In this document: positions 12,201 through 24,286 of the stretch, one piece after another
Position numbering within the stretch: the first letter of the stretch is position 1
Layout: every line of letters begins with the position of its first letter
Source of the DNA: Lateolabrax maculatus
Taxonomy: Eukaryota; Chordata; Actinopteri; Acropomatiformes; Lateolabracidae
Assembly: GCA_031216445.1 (NCBI GenBank)
Contig: CM062206.1
Coordinates: forward strand, 7,572,001 to 7,636,000
Direction: 5' to 3'
Length of the DNA: 64,000 bases
Translations under genes and position numbers: made by a program
The notes under the pieces: generated by a model
What the model was told of the DNA's origin: nothing
The model's database searches: none
Seen by the model: the letters and a program-made list of their open reading frames with translations, nothing else

Positions 12201-15200
12201 TTAAGGATCTGTTCATATATGGTTTTGGGAGTCACTGGCAAATGACCTATTCTGCTCAAACTAGGAGAAAAACAGACAGTGATTTGTTCCAACTGTGGCT
12301 AAATACACAGGTGAGATGTTAGAGGCATTTGTGGCAACTATTATAGTCAGTCAGTCTTCCCTTTTTCTATCACCTTCTTTTTGATTTTCCACATGCATGA
12401 AATAACTCTGTACACTGTCACTGATTCTTAAGTGATATCTGTGAGCATGTGGACACAGAGAGAGAGAGAGAGAGAAATTGCAGAAACGAAGAACCAGATG
12501 TAAAAGGAAAGGACTGAGTGAAACAGAAAACCTGGAACTTTGTTGATATCCGATTCACATGAACTTTGACCTGCAGCTAAGCTGAACTTCTGCTGGGCAA
12601 TCAGCGAGCGACAGCCTCAATTAGGCAGTCAGAGACAAATGAGGGGTGACTGGGGAAATACCTCTACCAGACAAGATGGTTTAGAGCTCCAATCCACCAC
12701 TGGAGAGCTGGTTTTCTTTGCTTCCCCATGAAGACAGAATGAAAGTAAACATTTTTGGATTTATTTCTACACAGTTTTGATGATTCGAGTGATTTTAATG
12801 CATCTGCTAAGTGTAAGGCAAAATCTTTTCAAAATAAATATCAACATGTTTTAAAAGATATTTACTCAACTGTGTCAGGAAGTGAAAAAAAAGATCCCAC
12901 CTCAATCACCTACACTGCCTCAGACTATTCTCTGCATCACTGCTTTCGCAGCTATTCTGAGTACGTGGCTTTAGCCTTTAGAGTGGCTCCATATCAGGCG
13001 GCTGTCGAACGAGCTGCTGAAGTGCTGCTGATTGGATCTAAAGAGCAGCCCTGATGACTGGTAGTTAGGAGCCTCGGTGGTCCACACAGATGTCCTGGAA
13101 GAGTGATGCTGCAGGCAGAGAGATTTTTGTGTGAGGCAGCGTGAGAAATCACATGTCCCACAGCACACTTGAGTGATTCTGCATGAACCACTGAGTCAAC
13201 TGAGGTGAGCTGATTTCACAGAGATTGTCACGCTTGCGGCGTCTAAAAACTTACAGTGAAACAGCGAAAGTTTCTGCTATTGCATCAAAGTTTAAAGCTG
13301 TAAAATGTAACTTTTTCTAGTTACACTTTGGTTCCCACCTCAATGCTCAACTGTAGCTGATGTACTCAATACAATGCCACCCTTTGGTGAATGCAGCTAC
13401 TCTTGAGTATAAGAATCTCTTTACTTTTTAGCTGCGACTAGCAGCTCTATAGGTCGCTCTGTCGGTTGGTCAGTCAGTCCACAAAAAAAATGTCTCCACG
13501 CTTTAGCAACCACAGTTTTCACCCTAGGAAGCTGAAATTTGGCATGGAGGTCAAGTGTCTGTGAGGTTGTGTGTGTGTGAATGCATGTCAGCATAGATAC
13601 ATTAGTGTACATGGTTGCAGCTATTGCACATTTGAACTTGTTTATCTTTAGTTCTAATCTTATTTGTCTTTTTCCATTTTTTCTTTTTATAATTGTGTTT
13701 ATTTATTATTTTCTTCAGTCTCCTGCACATTTACAGTACTAATTTACTTACTGACTTTATGCTTCCTTATTAACTGCTATTAGTCAGAAATTGCTGTGGT
13801 TGAGCTCCATACAAGCAGACAATACAGAATAGAAGAACAAACATAAAAAAGCGCATTAAAGTACTATTACAAGCACATGAGATATAAATAAATGAATAAC
13901 ATCAAGGGAAAGGGAAAACAAGTAGATTGATTAATCATGCAGAGTAGAGTGCACAGAAGACTTGAGTGCTGATTCATGATTTAAGTGATTCCCTTCTCCT
14001 CACAATCCAAGAAAAGCTCTTGTTCATTTGAGGACACAACAGCATCAGAAAACTTATATTTCTGGCTGAGAGGTCCTACAGAAAAGAGTTGTCCCATGAG
14101 AAGGGAGAATTTAGGACAAAGCCAACAGGGTGGGATTGGTTGACAACACATTTTAGGGCCTTTTCAGGGACAAAACAGAAGGATGATCTCTGCTGATCCT
14201 ATCAGAAATCATTTCCAATGCAATTGAAATGAAAACACCCTGCCAAATCCTCAGAATCTGAAAGAAAACTGAGAAACTACTCATGTTTTATCAGGTTGAT
14301 GAATAATTCTTGCCAAAAGGATTTAGATGAATTAGTCAACCTCCATCCTTTAAGTAAACTGGTTGGTATGGTTTGACGATTTATCAATCCCAGATATTAT
14401 ATATTTTTTAAACAGTTTAAAACCTAAATATCAACATTAGATGCACCTCACCAGATTATAGCTTCACGCTAATCCACATATGTAGTCCCTTAGCAGGTCA
14501 AAACAGAGAAAGCACAACAACAAACAGTACAGGATGAAGACATAAAGATAAAGATATATGGAAAAGAACACACAAAACTTTTTAGTTATCATTCAACCAA
14601 GAGAGTACAGGATCTAAACCTCCAGATGTTATCATGGGTGGCTGTGACATTATTATTATCAGTTATTAAATAACTGCTAACCAGCTGCCAGCTTCATAGA
14701 GCTTACTAAACAAAATTTCTATAATGGAGGACATACACTTACTAACCCCAAATGACCAGATCTCACCCCCATCCAGTCCTGTCCATTCTCCATCATTCAA
14801 GCCTGTTTTCTCTGTTCCTGCTCACTCACACATGTCCACATTGGATACTTCCATCAGACCCCGTGTGTGGCTCAACATCTTATCAACAGGGAAGGGCTCC
14901 GACTTTACATTGTCTCTTTTAAAAATAACCAAAAAACGCTGGTGCTGAGGGCCTCAGTGGGAATCCCTAATTGCAAACAATAGCTGTCTGGACACTAGCG
15001 TTCCCTCTCAGCAGGCAAACACAAGCCTGCCATTATGCAGACTGGCAACAGAGGCGATGGGTGCCATCCAAACTTGTATCAAACGCTGCTTCTCAGCGTA
15101 ACAAATGGGAAAATGTGTCAGAACAGAGGGCTGGGTCATGGCAAATTCTCCTGCTGGCTGGAAGCACAAGAGAGCAAAAATGGAGGCTAAAAAAAAAGAA

Positions 15201-16564
15201 TAATTACACTTGAAAGGAGTAAAACTAAACTATGAAAACAGATGGTTCACTCAGCTGGAAAAAAATTGACAAAGGACAATAAATCAATGCACTCGAGTAA
15301 GTGGCATTGTTTATGCCTTTTTTTATTTGGTGAGAAAGAGCCACTGTTATGCAGCTAATATTTTTATTTTTATTTTACTTATTTATTTTTTAATTAACAG
15401 GTCAGTAATTCATGGATTTTGTATCCAATGAGATAGCTGAAGAAAAACTCAGAGAAACTGAGTCCTGAACATCAGTAAAAGTTTTATCACATATGTATCC
15501 ATCTAAAACTGCAATATTTGGATAGCTACTAATTTTTGTTCTGACCAGGACATAAAAATAAACCATCAGGATGCCACCATGTAAACTGTTCAACTTAACA
15601 CGTGTATCGAATCTTTTTAAATAAACTTTAAACTGAAAATTCCGACCAGCTCCAGGATCAATAAATGAAACATCATTATAACGTTTTCGTTTCAAATTTG
15701 GAATTACACACCTTTGTAGATGTATAAAATTGCCAATCAAGTTTTGACGTGGTGTTTTAGTCACAGTGAAGGTGCCCACCTCTAAACTGTTGGTCTGTGA
15801 TCTGCCCTTCCAACTGAGTTGTTTTTCCAGTCCCAGAAGCTTATTTTCTTTGCTGTGACAAGGGCTCTTTAAGCAAATGACTGTGGCTGCTGCTGCAGCT
15901 GAGGTTCGCCTCTGAATGACAGCTCTCTGTTTCTGCACTAAGCTGAAGGGTCAAACTAGAGTTTTGTTCCAATTAGGCTCTGTTATCTTTACCTCACCTC
16001 GGAAAGAGAGGTTTTACGGCATGAAATAGTGCAAGAGAGGAACAGCAAAAAGGTAGGAAACACAATCTGGTTTGAAAGTGTTGGGCAGTAAAAGCTTGAG
16101 AGAGCGTTTAAGTGTTTGTGACGGTTCCAATGACTGCAATTTAAACCCGGTTGCTGTTTTCATAGCTCGTACTGTGATGAACATTGTAAATGACAGTCGG
16201 TCTGGTGTGATGGAAAAATTTGTCTATTACTTTTTTATTTGCCCGATGGTGACCATCTACAGAGTGCTAATGTGGAAACATTTAGAATAGAAATTCTGGT
16301 TTCGTACAACCTGGGTCTTATTTTCATAGTTTTAGCATTTTTATTTGCAATGAAAACACTGTACCAAGTCAGCTGTTGGAATAAAATGAAGTCAAGAAAC
16401 ATAAACAGTCAAAAAGGCAAAAAGACAAGACAAAAAGGTTGTAAACAAACCCCAGGTTAGACAAACTTGTTTAGAAGAGAAAAAAAGGTGAATCGTAAAA
16501 TTATTTCTGAAACTGTTAGTTGTAAACATTTATCACAGTTTCCCGACATACTTACTCTTCAACT

Positions 16565-17080
16565 TTGACCTACTTTGCTTGCTGTAGTTCTGTAGGGTGC
16601 CGCCGCTCTGCCAATTTTTTTCCCAGTGGCCACTCGGGGTATTGCAACAAAAAATCCCCCTCCGACCCAAAAAGCATTTTCCCCATAGACCACCATTGTA
16701 AAAGAGACAACTGTAAAACTGTCAACAGGACACCTCCAGCTATAAACATGGCCAATCTATTACTCTTTATATTGTATATTTTTAAGCCATGTGGGTTTAA
16801 TCTTTGTCAAACCTTTCCAAAGCCCAGAGAAGTTTTTATTCTGAATGATGTTGCTGCTGTGTACGAGAGCCAATCGTGTAGCTCGGCTGGGTCAGAGGGG
16901 TTAATACTACCGCGCATGGTCATTGGGCCGCATACCCCGAAGTAACCCAGAAGACAGAAACTTTTTTTGGTGTATGCGCCAGTCAAGCAATTCCTATTGG
17001 ACAGAATCTTTCAGTCCAGCTCTTATAATACATCCATGTTCTGTATGAATAGTTTTTCTGTGTAATGAGAGATTATAAAC
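16565..17080. repeat. Probable MITE-like dispersed element
   Basis: Words such as CCCCATAGACCACCATTGTA, AAAAGAGACAACTGTAAAAC, AGCTATAAACATGG and CTTATAATACATCCATG resemble an abundant non-autonomous repeat of ray-finned fishes. Its GC content and texture differ from the flanks. The long plus-strand frame at 16565-16945 runs through this repeat and shows no protein family. Exact ends and terminal repeats could not be fixed by eye. Confidence 0.5.
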
Positions 17081-17959
17081 AGTCCAGAATCTCATGATTT
17101 AGTCCCAAAGTTCAGTGCTATTGCAGGGAGTATAATGTTCCTATAGTGAGGTGGAAAGTAAGGGTGTATGGGTGCCTGATGGGCGTGTAGCTCATCTGAC
17201 ACAGGAAAGCAAAACAAAGAGCACTGACATACAAAATATTAAAGATGTTAAAGCTTATTTGATCAGCTTGTCATCACATTTCAAAAGGCCTCTACTTCTA
17301 CTTATCTAACTTATCAATAATCAGTCACAAAGCAATGCAATACTACAAAATAAAATAAAAGAAATAAAGCAAAAAAGCTGAAAAGGTGACAACCTGACTT
17401 GACCTGACCTTTACAAGGATACATTAACAGGTTATTTTTAGTTGGGGTGATGGTTTGTCCAAGCAAAGTGTCATCTGATTGTTTACTTTGCTCCGTGCAC
17501 CACTTGTTATGATTGCAAATGTCAAGTTTGTGCAACTCCCTCAACTTGCCTGTAGCTCATAACTTACTAAGCTTACTGTTTAAAAGCCAATAAGTCCCCC
17601 TGGTTGTCTCAGAGCTTCTAAACTCCAAAGCTCAGAATTGCAAGCCTCGAGGTGCCTCAGATCAGTTCCAGCCATCAATATTTGACAACTTCCCACAACA
17701 CAAATGCATAATTTTCACCTCCCAAAAGAGAGTTAACACTGTTTCTGCAAAATTAAATGCTGTAATTGGAACAAATGCTGCAATTAAGGGAACAAAAATA
17801 GAGATATATACATAAAGACAAAAAATAGACAAAATTTGACTGATTCGGCAGAGATCTTCGAAAAAGGGGAAAACACCACCTGCACTATATGAACTGCAGA
17901 ATACACGAGAAGCAATCATTATAATCAACTGTGCACAATTGCAGTCATTCAGTTACGTG

Positions 17960-17961
<2 letters not shown>

Positions 17962-17997
<36 letters not shown>
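17962..17997. repeat. (AC)n microsatellite
   Basis: 36 bases of perfect AC in the 28-kb intron. Confidence 0.97.
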
Positions 17998-18001
<4 letters not shown>

Positions 18002-21000
18002 CATATGAGCTATTCAGTCCCCTCAAACTCACACAAACATGCATACACAGATTCATTTGTATATCAATCAAAACCCATTCACTCCTATTTCGGCTTTTTC
18101 TCTTGATGTAGCATCACCCCTTCTTTCGTGACACTAGCTCTCTCTATCTCTCTCACACACAAACACACAAATCAACCACAGCCCCAGTCTTTCCACAATG
18201 TTTCTACTGCTCAAACACATGCATACTGATACGTTATCAGCATACTAACAATACCTAATTTTCCGGGGATTTTTTAAAGCCAGACTTGATTTTTAAAAAC
18301 AATTCACATCTTTTCAGTCTAAATCTCAAACTGGGGCTGCAAAAGAGAAAGGTGTCAGTTAGATGCAGAAGATTCTTCCTGTTTATGAATTTAATTCAAC
18401 TTTTCCTTTCACAGGAAGTAGTAAATCAAAATTCTGACTTGAGATGCAAACTGTTTCATAGACACCAACGACAATAGAAAAAGTTGGACTCTCCTGAGTT
18501 TTCCGAGACCAGCGAGGAACATGTATCAAACTTGAATTTTCAATCAGTTGCTTTTCATGGCCGGCCATACACATTTGACATTGCTCATTTTGTCCGAGGG
18601 ATATGCAGGAAGAATTCTCTGAGTGAGGGTGCTGTCAGTCCTCATGCATCAAGGTTTCAGGTGACTGGACCAACTGACAGATGACTGATAAGAGCTCTCT
18701 TCTGTTGACACATTAACATCAATTCCTCCATGTAACTCAGATAAATGTGCTACTTGGTAGTCTGTCCTTGAGTTTTGATTCATGTTTTGTAACTGGACAG
18801 GCATAAAAGCGGTTTGGAAAGATTGTATTGACAACTAGGAAAATACTTGTTTTAATTGGCGAGTTGGTATTTGTTAAAATCACATAAAAAAACAAAACTT
18901 CTAACATGAGATCCAGTCAGTTCGACCTCTGTTCTAAATCTGTCCTGATATGGAAAATATTGGATATGTGCATTTGCATCATCCACTATTTTTAGGTGTA
19001 TCAAGATGATCTATTTATTGCTTGTAAAAAAAAAAAAAACCTGATTGTCCAAAGAAACAGGCTGAGAAAAGACTGAGACAGTGCAGATTTGTTTTTTTAA
19101 CTGTGTTTATTAATTAAAAGGATACTTGATTAATCTTAACCAGAAGTCACAAAAGTCTTCACTAAAACATTTTGATTTTGAGAGTATGTTAACATTTAAC
19201 ATTCATAATAGGTTACTAGCCATAGAAAAGTAGCAGCATTTAATGATCATTCATATTCTTGTGTGCCAGTCTGCTCACAACATAAGGACCTCCTGTTTCC
19301 TGACAGTGTTATATACTGATGGACCAGGAATAGCTGAGTCCATTTCAGGCTCATCTGCACTCCTGAGATGGTTCCCTGAACGTAATGCGAAGACCCTGTC
19401 CTTCTGAATGGGACAGTTAATGATGTGTGACCAATGGTGTAGGCGGGGATGGACACTAAGTGTCCACATACGGCCTGACATTTAATTCACAAGAGAGGGT
19501 TAAGAATAGAAAAGGACCTCAGAGTTATGTGTGTCTCAGTGTGAAACCTGCCTTGTGATGAAAATCATTAAAGTCCAGTTGGTATGGGTCAGTAAGGACG
19601 AAATCACTTTTACAGTTTCCTTTTCCACTGAAACATAGTGAACAAATGTTTATTTTATGTGGTGAAATTATCATGTGGCCCAGATACAAGTGACACAAAG
19701 CTTGTGAAGAAATGTCACACTTTACTGCAATTTCTCTTGTCTGATGTTCATAATACAAGTAGAAAGTGTTGAATATGAGCAACAATCCAGACAGTGAATT
19801 ATCCGTTTTTGACCATTTGTTCAGATTAAGTTTATTAAAAAAAGTTGAATCCTCATGACATGCTATAGCTGATAGAATCGTGTCTATTTAATACCTGTAA
19901 TTGACTCAAAGTGTTGGCTGTACCACAACCTTTTGGAAGAAGACATGTTGTGGGTTCGCTCAGAGAGACTGTTAAGGGCACAGATTTAATGCACCTTTTT
20001 AAAAATAAAAGTTCAGGCTTTTTCCCTCTCCATATCGCATCCAACACTCCATCTCACCTTTTGTAATTTCAGAGAGGGTGAAAACAAATTAGAGTTCTGA
20101 ATTCAGTCAGAAGTGAAGGAAACAGCCATATAATGTATCCTTTACCCAGAGTCATTGACTAATTTCTTGTGTGATTTAAACTCAAATTAGACAAAACAGC
20201 GTGAGGCTTTGTGTTAATATGGAATAAGAAGCGCTGCGAGTCATTTGAGGCTAATCATCTTCATAACAATTTCCCGGCGGCACGAGGCCGGATTCTGGCA
20301 GCTTCCCAGACAGACGCACACAAATCCTGAAGTTGAAGTAACACGCGGCAAGCCACTCAATATGAGCTCAGCTTCATCCAATTACTTTACATTAGTTTCT
20401 CTGGTAGTACATCCATTTCCCCTCCAATTATCAATCATTTATTGGCCTCAGCCTGAAGTCAAGCCCGTAATGAAACGAGGGAAATCTGGAAATGGGTTGC
20501 ACCTGGGGCCGGGCCTGACTGAGGTGGGTATTGAGACAGTGTTAACACATGACTCACCACATCCTCACCTCCACCCACAGCCCCATTAGACAAATACATG
20601 CTTCAGAGGTGAGGCTAAATTACTAAATAACTGCCAACTCTGAAAGAAATGATTGGCATCTCTTTACATGGAAATTATTCTGTCATTTCAAAGTCTGAAT
20701 TGTCTCTTTTTTCCCCCCATGAGGTTGAATAGGGAGCATGTCACAGTGCTGCTCAATTTCGAACCAACTGGCAGCATGAAATGAGTCAAAACTGTCAGCT
20801 TCCAGCGTGAACTCTCCACACCTGCTCACAGTTCAATTCATGGCAGAAGAAATAGTCTTTTTATGAATTACATCAATGAAATTTAAAATTGCAGTGGGAA
20901 GTTAAGACAGATGTAATTCAGATAAACAAGACCGAGGGTACAGCCATGCTAGTGGCTCTGCAAGGCTGTACTCAGGTAGAGCAGTACTTTAAACTAAATG

Positions 21001-21139
21001 CTCACATCAGCGTTTAGCAGTGTGACAAAGTGGGTGAGAACACAGCATTCGTCCCCACAGTTCATCACCGTGTTCCTACAAATGTTTGTTTGATTACATT
21101 TCATTAGTTAGTCATTCTCTTGGTTTGTTACCTACCATA

Positions 21140-21680
21140 CCAACAAACTCCAGTATTTAAACACTGGATGACCTCGTCCGTGATGTTATTGGGTTAAACC
21201 AAGTGTGGGTGGTAGTGGATCAAGTTAGTGAAGGTATGTGTTGATTTGTAAACTAGTATGTATGGTTGGAGATGTAGGTATGGGGGAAATTATGTGAATG
21301 AGGATTTTGTGTTTGAAGAAGTAGTGATAATGGTGAATTATCACTTACCTGAGTTTAGGAGAGGCAATGGGTTTACCCACTGACCTGCATTGTACTGACT
21401 CCTGCTGATTAAAGAGCCTATATAAGCAGATGCTTTCCTTTGTTATGGAGGAGGGGATGTTATGGTTATTGAAATTATGTTATTATCACTTACAGTTAAG
21501 CTAAGGCAACTGTTGTTTTTTTGTTTGCTTGTTTGTATATGTTTTTTGGGCTACGCCTGTAGCATGGTGCCACTCTTATTTTGTAAATAAATCACCTTTT
21601 GGAACCTGGACTAAGTTTTTGTGTCTGCCTCCTACCACCTTTCTAGCCCTTCTGGTCAGGCTTCCTCACAAGCAGGTATG
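21140..21680 (+). mobile_element. Possible solo LTR or LTR-retroelement remnant
   Basis: A TATA box (GCCTATATAAGCAGATGC, about 21416-21433) is followed by a polypurine run (GGAGGAGGGGA, ending about 21458), then TGTTATGGTT, then a polyadenylation signal (AAATAAATCACC, about 21585) and a tail ending TTCCTCACA. This layout of promoter, poly(A) signal and polypurine tract resembles fish retroelement LTRs. No gag or pol frame is present and no flanking target duplication was confirmed. Confidence 0.35.
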
Positions 21681-21689
21681 GAGTTTAGC

Positions 21690-21955
21690 ATGTAAGCATG
21701 CAAGTTTTTCCTTATTAGCACTAAACACAAGGTACAAGTGAGGCTAATTGGAATTTCATTAGTTTTGAATGCATCTGATCACAAACAAATGATATTTTTG
21801 ATGTGATGATGGCACCAAATGAAAAACCAGAAGATCAACAAAGTTATTATAATTCATCCTGAGGACAACATGCATATATGTATAAAATTAAAAACTAAAT
21901 AATCCATCTAATAGTTGCTGAGACATTTCACTCAGAACCACAAATATCAATGTCG
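21690..21955 (+). repeat. CATGGCAATCCATCC-type fish repeat, copy 1 (family B), degenerate
   Basis: Shares with the copies at 53.8 and 62.5 kb the ordered words TTAGCACTAAACACAAGGTA, TGAGGCTAATTGGAATTTCA, AGTTATTATAATTCATCCTG, ATAGTTGCTGAGACATTTCA. Same orientation as the other two. This is the most diverged copy. Confidence 0.65.
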
Positions 21956-23951
21956 TATAGGCTCAGGGAGGAATGTCAGTGGATAACCGCTGACTGAATG
22001 GGAACAAATCTCTGCAGCCTTCCCTATTAACATATTCATGCCTGTGATTTTGCAATGACAGGTTTATATAGGTGTAATGCTAGAGTGTCCAAACTGTGGG
22101 TCCTCACAGATTTACAAGTAGAAATACATCTCTGTGTGTAAGAGCCAGGAAATGGCACAGATCCCCTTCCGATGCCATATTAGTCAACTTATCATTACTT
22201 AAACACAGTGAAACAATTGATAAAGTCACATTTTCTTTTTGTGTTAGACATAAATTACAGTTTCCATTTCTAGCAATAACCTGAAGCTCATACCCACACT
22301 GACACAATATGTGCAATAGCAGAATACATTTTCAAGTACATAGGAAACAGTGTTATTTACATTCTGACATATCTTGGTTTTAATAAAGCAACATATTCAT
22401 CTTGTTAAGGCTCCTGGGGAAATTCAGGTTGGTGACGGAAGCAGTCAAAGACCAGTTTGGGTTGCCTGGCAACATGTTTTTTATCAAGTGTAAATGACTC
22501 TGCTTTTGGTGCCCATCACACCAGCAGAGATGCTCAGACCAGTCGGGTGATTAGAGTCACACCACAGAAAGAAAGAGATTTTTAGTCACAGAAGGCGCTG
22601 AACAAATCTTGCTCTATGTTGAATGTTTAGCCAATGTCAGTGATGTTCATGTCAAACACAATTATCAAAGGAGTCACACTTTTTACTGTATGATTACTGA
22701 AAATGATTACAGTGGTTGCCATTGTAGAAGTGGTCTTTATCCTTGACTGTCCTGTAGTGGTGATACAGGCAATTAGACAATAGAACATAAACACAACTCA
22801 ACTCTAAACCTCTCATGTTTGCAGTGGCTATCAACCAACCTCTCATCTGTTTTTCTAACTTTTGATTGATGAAAATGCAACAAAAGTCCAAACTTGTTTC
22901 TAGTAGTTCTTTTGCAGCAAAAGTTTAGAAAAAAAACGTGTAAATGGTGGTGTATATGTTGTTTACTTGCCATTTATGTTGGCAAATACACAATACTTTT
23001 CTGTAGGGCGGGTTTCCATTAATAACTCTCTCAAACATGCTATTAAGGCTTCATCTTTTTATATTGCAAGCTTGATGGGTATCTACTAGCCATTGGCAGA
23101 CTAATTCTCAAATGTGTTTTAGTCTAGTACGTCTCAGTTCATTGTTGATTTCAAAGGGGCGTTTTCAAAGAGCAGACTGATTGAAGTATATATTTGAGCA
23201 CTATTCAGCAGCATCTAAAGTGTAATATGCAATTGAAGCCAGTGCATTTTATGTTGATCTCTCTTCTGTTGGACGGAATATTGAGTGCATATATAGCTAA
23301 AGGGATTTTATTACTGGAGTCACTGAGCTCAGAAAAGTAAGTTATGTGAAAGAGTCAGAGACACTGAGGAAGTTAATAAGGGAAGGAGAGACAGAAATGG
23401 AAAGATGAGCAGACAGAGAGTAAAGTGAAAGAAACCAGAAAAAGAAACAGACAGCCACAATCGGCCAGAGTGACAGCTAGAAAAAAAAAAGTGCATCTGA
23501 ACAAACAGAGAGAAGATGGAGAAAAGAGGAGGTGGAGCGGTGTCTGCTGACTTTGTCTAAATCTCACCTTGGTATGACTGACCCACATTAATCCATCATT
23601 CTGTGTCATTACATTTGCTGAGGTCAGACAGGTTTTCACACTTCACTTTATGCAACAAGAATCAGGTCAAACTAATGTGAAAATGCTCCTTCTTCTTCTC
23701 TATACTGCAAAGGCCTTCTGCCCACATTGGCTGTCAATGTCCTTTGGACCTTGTACAGCAATTGATCACAATTTTTGTTTTCCAGCAGAGGGGTACTGTA
23801 AGAATTAGTGTGTTTTCAGCATTTGTCCTGTTTCAAGTTGATTTTCATCCACATTCTGATCTTCATTATTCTGCTATTGGTTGTTGAGCCACTGTAGTAA
23901 GTAAAGAAGTGGTGTCTGTCTCCAGGAAACATTGAAAGTAGCTCAAGGAAT

Positions 23952-24286
23952 TGTCAGGGTTGGTGCACGGGGAAAGGACCCAATGGCAGACACCAAACTG
24001 CCATTCAAACAAAATAAAAGAACTTAAAAAAACCCAAAATAGCCAGGACACGGGTAAAACACTAGGAACAGGGAAATACAAAAAACAAAAGGTCAGCAAA
24101 GGACCAGACAGAGAACAAAGGGAACACAGGAACATATAGGCACACACAACTAATCACAGGAACAAGACACAGCTGGGGAGGGCAGGTAGACTACAGGAGA
24201 AGGGGGCAGTGCAATGAGATCTACACATGAGACAGGTGCACAGGGGAAATAGGGAACACAACAGGAATCAGGGTCAGGCCATGACA
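23952..24286 (+). mobile_element. Short-TIR non-autonomous transposon-like element (family D)
   Basis: Starts TGTCAGGGTTGGTGCACGGG and ends GGTCAGGCCATGACA. The outer 8 bases form an inverted pair with one mismatch (TGTCAGGG against TGTCATGG). The body (AGGACCCAATGGCAGACACC, purine-rich words such as CAGGAACAAGACACAGC) is typical of an abundant fish repeat without coding capacity. A related copy in the opposite orientation lies at 41906-42342. No clear target-site duplication seen. Confidence 0.6.

Noticed and set aside
15402..15938. 178-codon minus-strand ORF
   Set aside because: Among the longest frames, but no recognisable domain, no signal peptide and an alanine run from a GCTGCT repeat. 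One frame of this size is expected by chance in 64 kb on six frames.
21342..21420. Candidate htr4 first coding exon ending at the strong donor CTCAG/GTAAGT
   Set aside because: The frame that would join the TM1 exon has no ATG nearby and the segment lies in a probable LTR. The exon at 37618-37673 fits much better.
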